From Teredinibacter haidensis (GTDB taxonomy: Bacteria > Pseudomonadota > Gammaproteobacteria > Pseudomonadales > Cellvibrionaceae): a stretch of DNA of 64,000 nucleotides. Under the pieces are notes generated by a model. It was not told the DNA's origin. It worked only from the letters and a program-made list of their open reading frames with translations, and did not search any database. Of this stretch, positions 57,578 to 64,000 are shown piece by piece; the stretch's first letter is position 1; every line of letters starts with the position of its first letter. Location: assembly GCF_014211975.1 (NCBI RefSeq), contig NZ_CP060084.1, forward strand, positions 2,542,001 to 2,606,000. The letters run 5' to 3'. A program made the translations under genes and the position numbers.

Positions 57578-60500
57578 TTAGAATCGAGCGCGGACACCCA
57601 TGGTGTATCGTGGCTCATAGTAATTTTGGAAACCATACTGATCTTCGAATTCAACATAGTAGTCTTCAAACTCACCGGTAATGTTGGTTCCGCTAGCGTA
57701 GATGCTAACTTCATCCGTAATATCGTAACTTGCAGATATATCAACATATGAGGTTGGCGATTGATACAAGTTTAAAGCACCCGCCGCAACGCCCTGAGTA
57801 ACCAAACGCTCGCTACGATAGTTGTAGGCAATACGCGCCTGGAACTTATCAGCTTCGTACCAACCGACTAGATTGAACTGTTGCTCAGAGTTATCTGGGA
57901 ACATGTTCTTGTCACCGTATATATCTTCCCCAGTCCCTTCACTAGGAGAATAAGTGTAGTTGGTATCGAAACCCATGTTGGCTAAGAACCCGTCATCGAT
58001 GAAGTCACCCAACGATAACTTGGCACTCAATTCCCAACCAGACAAGGTTCCACCTTCACCCTGCACATTTAGATCTACATTAATCTGGCGACGAACAACA
58101 CCATCGGCGTCTGGCTGCCACTGCATTTCGGAATCGCCTTCAACGAAGCTCTCGATATCAACGTTGAAGTACGCAATGCTGACCATACTGGTCTCACCCA
58201 TATACCATTCAGCCGATACATCGACGTTGGAAGAGCGCCATGGATCTAGCTGTGGGTTACCATTAGAGCTACCGCCAGATACGATAAACTGGTTAAACGT
58301 CTCACTGTTTGAATCAGAATCAAGCGCTGTATCTAGTGTCAAACCATCACCGTACAAGTTCAAATCGAGCGGTGTCATAGCCTCGGTGTATGCAAAACGC
58401 AAAACGATATCATCCGTGGCCTGGTACGCTACGTTCAACGTAGGCAGAAAATCGGAGTAGCTACGCTTGGTTACAAGATCACCCACATCATACTGAGTAT
58501 TACCATAGGCTTTGTTAGAACCACCTCTGTTTTGCTTAACGGTCAGCTCAGTTTCAATTACTCGAACGCCTAAGTTACCGCTGAAAGCACCGGATTCGAA
58601 ATTGCCCTGCACGTAGTAAGACAGGTCATTCATATCCACGTCAAAAGTTGAACCGGGAACGGTATGACGCGTAGTTGAACCAAATACGCGGTCGTGGAAA
58701 GCTTTTGGATCGTCGTAGTCTGCAGGGTCAACAGCCCAGACGCCGGGAATACCATTTACCGGGCCGAAATCGGTTACCCACTTAACATTGTTATGCTGAT
58801 CCAGAGGAACTCCATGTAGCGCTACATAACCAACAAACTCACCGTCAACCATCTCACCATCTTGACATTCACCGGATGTGGTTGAGTTTAGAATTACATC
58901 AGTTGCCTTCCACTGAGCTTCACAGCCAGCGTTATGGAAGGGGGAGAACAAGTTAAAACGCTCGAATTGAGTTGAACGGTTTGCCAAACGAACCCCTGCA
59001 TCAACGCTTGTGATAAAACTTTCTTCAAAAGCGTAGCTGCCCTTCAAGCTGAACACATCCAGCTGGCCCTCAGAATCTTCATTATTTTCTGAAGAGAAAG
59101 CACCGACGTTGTAACTTTCCAGGTTGCTCATGTAGGTGGCCATGGTTTGCGCGTTGGCACCGGTACCCAAACCGCCATCGATAGTCCGATCAAAACCGCC
59201 CCAAGTTGGGTGCGTACCACTAGTATCGAGTGTCAACTGAGGAGCCAAACCAAAGGTAGACATACTGTCTGGGTTGGCAGCGTCGTAACCCGGATTAGCC
59301 TTTGTACCAGGGTTCAAACCGTAACCCAGGGGGTTGATTTCCTGATAACACCCGCCCAAATCACCAACAATCTCTTCACCATTGGTACAAAATTCGGCAG
59401 GCAGGAAGTTAGTCGTACGTCCCAGAGTTGCCAGGCCGTTTGTTAAATCGCCTTCGTTGTAACCATGACGCTTCTCTCGACTAGCATCGCCCATTATGGC
59501 GCGGAAGCTACCGGTGAAAGCACCGCTGTTATCATAATCAAGTTGAAGGTTGACATTTTTCGAGCGGGAGAAGTAAACGTCGTTCTGAGTAAAAGATTTT
59601 ATGCGCTTAGGTGAAATTTCAGCAGCAGTATAACCGGTGAAGCTAGTCCCCGTGTCGAACTCAGCAGTAGGCATGATCCACTCATCACCCTGCCACTTGT
59701 TTGTAGCACTCAAACCTATTTTTCGGTTGTATTCATCCTGCTCGGTGTAGAACAAATCTGCGATAAGTGTAAACCCGTCTCCCAAATCAGCCTGGAAAGA
59801 ACCGTTAAAGCCAAGACGATCTCGCTCTGTCTCTTGATTCCAGGCCGCAAAGCCTTGCTCACCCAAATATGTGCGACCCAGGTTGGCCATTTCATAATCC
59901 GGTATAGGGTCACCATTGCCGTCAAGAATTGGATTACCTGACGCATCGCGCTGAACATTACCATCACGGTCAAAGTCAACGCCGGCATCACTACCTTGAC
60001 GAGTCCAACCTGCATCCCCAGGGCTACCCGTGTTCAAACCGTTATAAGAGTTGGAGAGTGTCGCGTTGGAATAGGTAACAGAAGCCAACACACCAACTTT
60101 ATCGTTTTTCCAGTTCACCAAACCACTTAGTAGCGGGCCAGCCTCGGCAGTCTCAGAGCCGTATTGCACCTCTGCATTGCCTGCAATGGTAAGACCGTCA
60201 GTAAAATCGAACGGACGATAGGTCCTGAGGTTGATAGTACCTGTGATACCAGAGTTCCCCAGATCAGCAGTTGCAGCTTTATAAACATCCGCGCCTTTAA
60301 AAAGCTGTGAAGGAATATCGCTGAAGTTTGGCTGAGTGGAAACCACGGAGCCGGCGCCGAGGTACTGCTCACCATTCAGCTGAGTTACAACTTGTGGTAA
60401 ACCACGAATATTGACGGAACTGCCCTCACCGGCAGAACGACGGATTTGAACGCCAGATATACGCTGTAACGAGTCAGCGATGGTTACGTCCGGCAATTTA

Positions 60501-60709
60501 CCAATATCTTCCGCAGAAATAGCATCCACGATCGTATTGGACTCGCGTTTAGCATTTATCGACGTTTCAATAGACGCGCGAATACCTCGCACGATAACTT
60601 CTTCTTCCATCTCTTCTTGAGCAACGGCATAGCCGGCAGAAGCGAGTAGGCAAGAAGAAATACTCGTAACAAGTAATTTTTTCTTGAATAGTTTTGGATT
60701 GGCTCCCAT
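57578..60709 (-). CDS. TonB-dependent receptor (carbohydrate-type, complete)
   Basis: A 1043-residue outer-membrane importer. The ATG at 60709, with GAGGAG upstream, gives MGANPKLFKKK and a signal peptide to about residue 32. The plug includes EEVIVRGIRASIETSINAK, DVTIADSLQRISGVQI and GNSGITGTINLRTYRP; the barrel ends with the membrane-insertion phenylalanine (RYTMGVRARF). Between about 243 and 270 is an Asp/Asn-rich insert (DFDRDGN...DGNGDPIPD) absent from the neighbouring paralogue. A conserved Cys pair lies near residues 590-615. Such receptors import oligosaccharides in related bacteria; the ligand here is unknown. Confidence 0.95.
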   Translation of the reverse strand: MGANPKLFKKKLLVTSISSCLLASAGYAVAQEEMEEEVIVRGIRASIETSINAKRESNTIVDAISAEDIGKLPDVTIADSLQRISGVQIRRSAGEGSSVNIRGLPQVVTQLNGEQYLGAGSVVSTQPNFSDIPSQLFKGADVYKAATADLGNSGITGTINLRTYRPFDFTDGLTIAGNAEVQYGSETAEAGPLLSGLVNWKNDKVGVLASVTYSNATLSNSYNGLNTGSPGDAGWTRQGSDAGVDFDRDGNVQRDASGNPILDGNGDPIPDYEMANLGRTYLGEQGFAAWNQETERDRLGFNGSFQADLGDGFTLIADLFYTEQDEYNRKIGLSATNKWQGDEWIMPTAEFDTGTSFTGYTAAEISPKRIKSFTQNDVYFSRSKNVNLQLDYDNSGAFTGSFRAIMGDASREKRHGYNEGDLTNGLATLGRTTNFLPAEFCTNGEEIVGDLGGCYQEINPLGYGLNPGTKANPGYDAANPDSMSTFGLAPQLTLDTSGTHPTWGGFDRTIDGGLGTGANAQTMATYMSNLESYNVGAFSSENNEDSEGQLDVFSLKGSYAFEESFITSVDAGVRLANRSTQFERFNLFSPFHNAGCEAQWKATDVILNSTTSGECQDGEMVDGEFVGYVALHGVPLDQHNNVKWVTDFGPVNGIPGVWAVDPADYDDPKAFHDRVFGSTTRHTVPGSTFDVDMNDLSYYVQGNFESGAFSGNLGVRVIETELTVKQNRGGSNKAYGNTQYDVGDLVTKRSYSDFLPTLNVAYQATDDIVLRFAYTEAMTPLDLNLYGDGLTLDTALDSDSNSETFNQFIVSGGSSNGNPQLDPWRSSNVDVSAEWYMGETSMVSIAYFNVDIESFVEGDSEMQWQPDADGVVRRQINVDLNVQGEGGTLSGWELSAKLSLGDFIDDGFLANMGFDTNYTYSPSEGTGEDIYGDKNMFPDNSEQQFNLVGWYEADKFQARIAYNYRSERLVTQGVAAGALNLYQSPTSYVDISASYDITDEVSIYASGTNITGEFEDYYVEFEDQYGFQNYYEPRYTMGVRARF

Positions 60710-61302
60710 AGGTATCTCCTCAGCACTTTGGCTTATTTTTGTTGTATAACCGTCAGCCCGAAGACGAATTGTGCGCCAACGAGAGACAGGTGATCCATTT
60801 ACCATTTCTATTTACTTCAGCCGTAAAGGCGCCTGAAGTAAATGTTTGGATAGAGTTAAATAGGTTTAATTTTTATTGTGCGGGGTTGACGCCAGACACT
60901 GCGTATGCATTTTTTTTATTTACGCAATGAGCCAACGACTTACATTCACCCCCAATCGGAGAAATACACTATTACATTCGTTTTTAAAGTGCAATAGTTA
61001 TATTGATTGCATATATGAGCGCCAACATATAAGCGTGCGTGATATTGAATATTTATTGGTGGGCAATAGCAATTTCAGCCATTCAGAAAAATTGAGAGCC
61101 TTACGTGTACCGTAAGATTAAAAAGCGTTTTGAGTATTTCTCAACCAACCAAACTGTCGAGCCGACTTGATTTCTTCTATAACTTCCCTTCGAGACAGCG
61201 CCTCCATAGAGTTTTGTTTTCATGTATCTTTGTAAGACTCAACAATCAATCTACACTTCACCTAGTTTCTGAAGAAAAATAGCTGTATTGCTAATTTACA
61301 AC
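60710..61302. other. 593-base region upstream of the first receptor gene
   Basis: Contains the receptor gene's promoter region and the inverted repeat at 60809-60840. A 79-codon open frame (60876-61115, plus strand) ends in RDIEYLLVGNSNFSHSEKL, faintly like the last helix-turn-helix of AraC regulators, but the match is too weak to call a gene or remnant. No other gene seen. Confidence 0.35.
60809..60840 (-). repeat. 10-base inverted repeat in the receptor leader
   Basis: TTTACTTCAG and CTGAAGTAAA are perfect inverted arms separated by 12 bases, centred about 115 bases before the receptor ATG. No T-run follows, so it is not a terminator; a regulator-binding site or an RNA stem in the 5' leader are possible. 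No recognised operator consensus matches. Confidence 0.55.
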
Positions 61303-61305
61303 GGC

Positions 61306-61334
61306 AAAAAAAAACGCGCCCGAAGGGCGCGTTT
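61306..61334 (-). terminator. Intrinsic terminator after the second receptor gene
   Basis: On the minus strand AAACGCGCCC pairs with GGGCGCGTTT around a 3-base loop and is followed by a T-run, 22 bases after the stop codon. Confidence 0.92.
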
Positions 61335-61355
61335 GAAGAGGTTAATATAAAAGGC

Positions 61356-64000
61356 TTAGAATTTAGCGCGAATGCCCAAAGTGTAGCGAGCTTCGTATTC
61401 ACGCTGGAAGGCGTAGTTATCTTCCCACTGCAAGTAGTACTCTTCGTAGCTGCTTGTTATGTTGGAGCCATTGAGGTAAACAGTCACGTCATCCATAACA
61501 TCGTAACTTACCGACATATCTACATAACTGATTGCGTCCTGATAAAGCGGTAGAAACCCACTTACCTGACTAATAGCATCGAGGCGTTCTGAGCGATAAT
61601 TGTACGCAACACGCGCTTGGAAGCCACCGGCTTCGTACCAACCAATTAGGTTGACCTGGTGCTCGGAGTTGTCAGGAAACTCCAGTTCATCACCATACAC
61701 ATCAACCTCCTGTTGAGTAGAAGGCGAGAAGGTATAGTTGGCATCAAACCCAAAACCACTGAAGAAGCCATCAGACATAAAGTCTGACATTGCCAATTTA
61801 CCGCCGATTTCCACACCAGAGACATCACCGCTATCACCCTGCACTGGCGTGCTCACGCTAATATCGGTATAGCCCGTCTCGTCGGCAACCGTCATCTGGG
61901 TAGATCCCGCTTGAACGAAGCTATCGACATCCACCATAAACAGCGAGATATGAGCCATGGAGGCCTCACCGGCGTACCATTCCAGACCTATGTCATAGTT
62001 GGTGGACCGCCAGGGTTCCAGCGCAGGATTACCATTGGCACTACCGGTAGTCGCGCGGAACTTGCCGTGGTTAGCACTTCCGGGCTCATCCACTCGGGCG
62101 AAGTTAACCGATAAACCATCACCCCACTGATTGAGATCCAGAGGCATCATATTCTTCGCCCAGGCAGCGCGAAGAATCACATTATCGGCAAGATCCATGC
62201 TGGCGTTTAAGCTGGGCAGCAGATCGTAGTATGTGCTGCTGGCATACACATCACCATCATCGATGTTGGTGTTGCCGTTTTCCATCTGGTCGCCCATCAC
62301 GTTTTGCTTGATGGCGAGTTGAGTTTCAACGGCACGCAAGCCCAGATTACCGCGCACATTGGCGAACTCGAAATTACCCTGCGCAAACAGCGAGTTTTCT
62401 ATAAGCTGAACTTCGTAAGAGGTTCCTGGAATCATTTGCTTGGAAGCATTACCGTACAACATTTTTTGATAGGCTTCGGGGTCATCCAGATCGTTCGGAT
62501 CTGCGACCCAAACACCGGGCAAACCAGTGGCGCCACCAAAATCGGTCACAAATTTTACATTATTATTAGCATCTAGAGCCGTTGGTGGCAATGCGGTGTA
62601 ACCCACAAAATCGCCATCTACAATTTCACCAACGCTACAGTCACTATCTCCTCCGAAACTTACATCGGTGGCCTTCCACTGGGCGGCACAGCCATCAGCC
62701 ATCACCTGGCCGTTTTCGTCTGTAGCCCCGGCATAGAAATTGGAAAACAGGTGGTAGCGATATTCCTCAACATTCCTTTGAGAAAAACGAGCGCCAAAGT
62801 CAAGGCTGGTAAAGAAACCGCCATCATCAAATTTGTAACCGCCGTCAAAACGCAAAATTCTTAATTCCGCAGTTGAGTTTTGGTTATTTTCTGACACTGA
62901 TGCGGCCACATTATAACTATCTATGTTGGCTAAATAACCTTCCAGCGTTGTACCGGCTGCTAACCCGCCGTTCATAACCTGATCAAAGCCGCTAAATGCG
63001 GGATGATCGCCGGACGTGTCGTAGACGAGAGCGGGATTAACGTTGTCGTCGCCAACACCGCGCCAACCGAGCGGATTAGGTTCAACATAGCAACCACCAT
63101 CATCGCCTACAGCGTCTGCTCCGTTACAGTATTCCGACGGGTAGAAAGTGCCTGTACCGGCTTCGGAATTCCAAATACCGGTGGAGTTACCGTCCATGGT
63201 ATCGCCTTGTACATAGCCGTGACGTTTTTTGTTTGTGCCTTCGGCATAGATGAAGCGAGTTGAACTGGTAAACTTACCGCCGTCATCGTAATTCAGCTCA
63301 AAATTATAGTTTGCGGAATCGGTGAAGAAAATATCGTTTTGTGAAAACGACTGTATACGGCGGGGTGAGATATCTCTCGACTCAAAGCTTAGCCATTCCA
63401 TACTTCTGAGGTCTGGCGCGGCGTCGGGGTCGCTTCCGTAGTCTGCGAAGTCGATTGTGCTGTAGGCGCCGGTGTTCTGGGGAGATATAGGATTAGCCCA
63501 ACGTGAGCCACTCCATTTATCGGTAATGCTGACACCCTGTTTGCGGTTGTACTCTTCTTGATTAGCAACAAAAACATCGGCGACAAATTCAAAGCCTTCC
63601 CCGAGATCCGCCTGGAAAGAACCGTTAATACCATAACGCTCTCGCTCGGTGACCTGGTTCCAGGCCGCAACACCTTGAGGAACGGCATAATTATAATCTA
63701 AACCGTCTTGAGGACCCCAATAATTGTGTACATTGTTCATCCACCCTGCATCACCACTAGCGGCACCCGTATTAACACCGTTGTAGTTGTTACCAAGATT
63801 TACGTTGGCGTAGGAACCAGAAACCATGAAGCCGATAGTATCGTTATTCCAGTTAACCAAACCACTCATTACAGGATCGGTTTCACCTGTATCGGCACCA
63901 CTCTGCAACTCAAAGCTGAGTGATCGGGTTAAACCCTCACCGAAATCCATAGGGCGCCAAGTTTTTAAATTAATTGTACCGGTTATACCCGCCGCACCGT
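61356..64000 (-). CDS. TonB-dependent receptor (partial, 5' end beyond window)
   Basis: The C-terminal 881 residues of a second receptor. The reading frame stays open to the window edge: the upstream codons give GAAGITGTINLKTWRP, the end of the plug domain, matching GNSGITGTINLRTYRP of the neighbouring receptor. The barrel ends RYTLGIRAKF, with the terminal Phe. It keeps the Cys pair of its paralogue (DGCAAQWKATD and DSDCSVGE) and shares blocks such as VTDFGG/VTDFGP and GNFE. So the two arose by duplication and have diverged. The true start lies about 150 codons to the right of the window. Confidence 0.94.
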   Translation of the reverse strand, partial: GAAGITGTINLKTWRPMDFGEGLTRSLSFELQSGADTGETDPVMSGLVNWNNDTIGFMVSGSYANVNLGNNYNGVNTGAASGDAGWMNNVHNYWGPQDGLDYNYAVPQGVAAWNQVTERERYGINGSFQADLGEGFEFVADVFVANQEEYNRKQGVSITDKWSGSRWANPISPQNTGAYSTIDFADYGSDPDAAPDLRSMEWLSFESRDISPRRIQSFSQNDIFFTDSANYNFELNYDDGGKFTSSTRFIYAEGTNKKRHGYVQGDTMDGNSTGIWNSEAGTGTFYPSEYCNGADAVGDDGGCYVEPNPLGWRGVGDDNVNPALVYDTSGDHPAFSGFDQVMNGGLAAGTTLEGYLANIDSYNVAASVSENNQNSTAELRILRFDGGYKFDDGGFFTSLDFGARFSQRNVEEYRYHLFSNFYAGATDENGQVMADGCAAQWKATDVSFGGDSDCSVGEIVDGDFVGYTALPPTALDANNNVKFVTDFGGATGLPGVWVADPNDLDDPEAYQKMLYGNASKQMIPGTSYEVQLIENSLFAQGNFEFANVRGNLGLRAVETQLAIKQNVMGDQMENGNTNIDDGDVYASSTYYDLLPSLNASMDLADNVILRAAWAKNMMPLDLNQWGDGLSVNFARVDEPGSANHGKFRATTGSANGNPALEPWRSTNYDIGLEWYAGEASMAHISLFMVDVDSFVQAGSTQMTVADETGYTDISVSTPVQGDSGDVSGVEIGGKLAMSDFMSDGFFSGFGFDANYTFSPSTQQEVDVYGDELEFPDNSEHQVNLIGWYEAGGFQARVAYNYRSERLDAISQVSGFLPLYQDAISYVDMSVSYDVMDDVTVYLNGSNITSSYEEYYLQWEDNYAFQREYEARYTLGIRAKF

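Noticed and set aside
60876..61115. Possible AraC-type regulator remnant
   Set aside because: Only about 25 C-terminal residues vaguely resemble the AraC helix-turn-helix; the rest of the frame does not, and the motif has mismatches at key positions.

Overview
The window reads as chromosomal DNA of a marine, polysaccharide-degrading gammaproteobacterium, most likely in or near the Cellvibrionaceae (Teredinibacter/Saccharophagus/Simiduia-like). The evidence is a secreted GH26 mannanase, large carbohydrate-type TonB-dependent receptors next to tryptophan-halogenase-family flavoproteins, a complete MSHA pilus locus, and housekeeping genes (epmC, rlmM, trmL, rnb, hrpA, accA, dnaE, mlaA) of gammaproteobacterial type. 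This assignment is inferred from gene content; no rRNA or tRNA gene was seen. Nearly every gene looks intact and densely packed. I found no insertion sequence, prophage or CRISPR array.

Layout. 1-8.4 kb: translation, sulfur-relay and rRNA-modification genes (epmC, tusA, rlmM), an ABM-fold protein, a very large periplasmic-propeller diguanylate cyclase, yheU, a GcvR-like ACT protein and a DUF2721 membrane protein. 8.5-11 kb: gspAB, whose products help build secretins across peptidoglycan. 11-27.9 kb: a 16-gene MSHA type IV pilus operon on the minus strand, running mshI to mshQ and convergent with gspAB. 28-33.6 kb: trmL, GH26 mannanase, a secreted aspartoacylase-like protein and RNase II. 33.6-38.4 kb: a nitrate-type ABC importer (binding protein, permease, and one protein carrying two fused ATPase domains) behind a near-consensus sigma-54 promoter. 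38.4-43.5 kb: a phospho-signalling cluster of response-regulator/PP2C phosphatase, STAS protein, FHA protein, CHASE2 Ser/Thr kinase and a second FHA protein. 43.7-53.8 kb: a PilZ protein, mlaA, hrpA, accA, dnaE. 53.9-64 kb: two flavin-dependent halogenase homologues and two paralogous TonB-dependent receptors, the second running off the right edge.

How the parts work together. Cyclic-di-GMP is a recurring theme: a diguanylate cyclase with an intact GGEEF site and I-site, the MshE ATPase with its c-di-GMP-binding MshEN region, and a PilZ protein. Together they suggest control of surface attachment through the MSHA pilus. The kinase/FHA/STAS/phosphatase cluster has the parts of a combined two-component, partner-switching and Ser/Thr-phosphorylation circuit and is the best candidate for an incompletely described system. 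The halogenase/receptor locus is the second: such pairs recur in polysaccharide-degrading proteobacteria but their physiological substrates are largely unknown.
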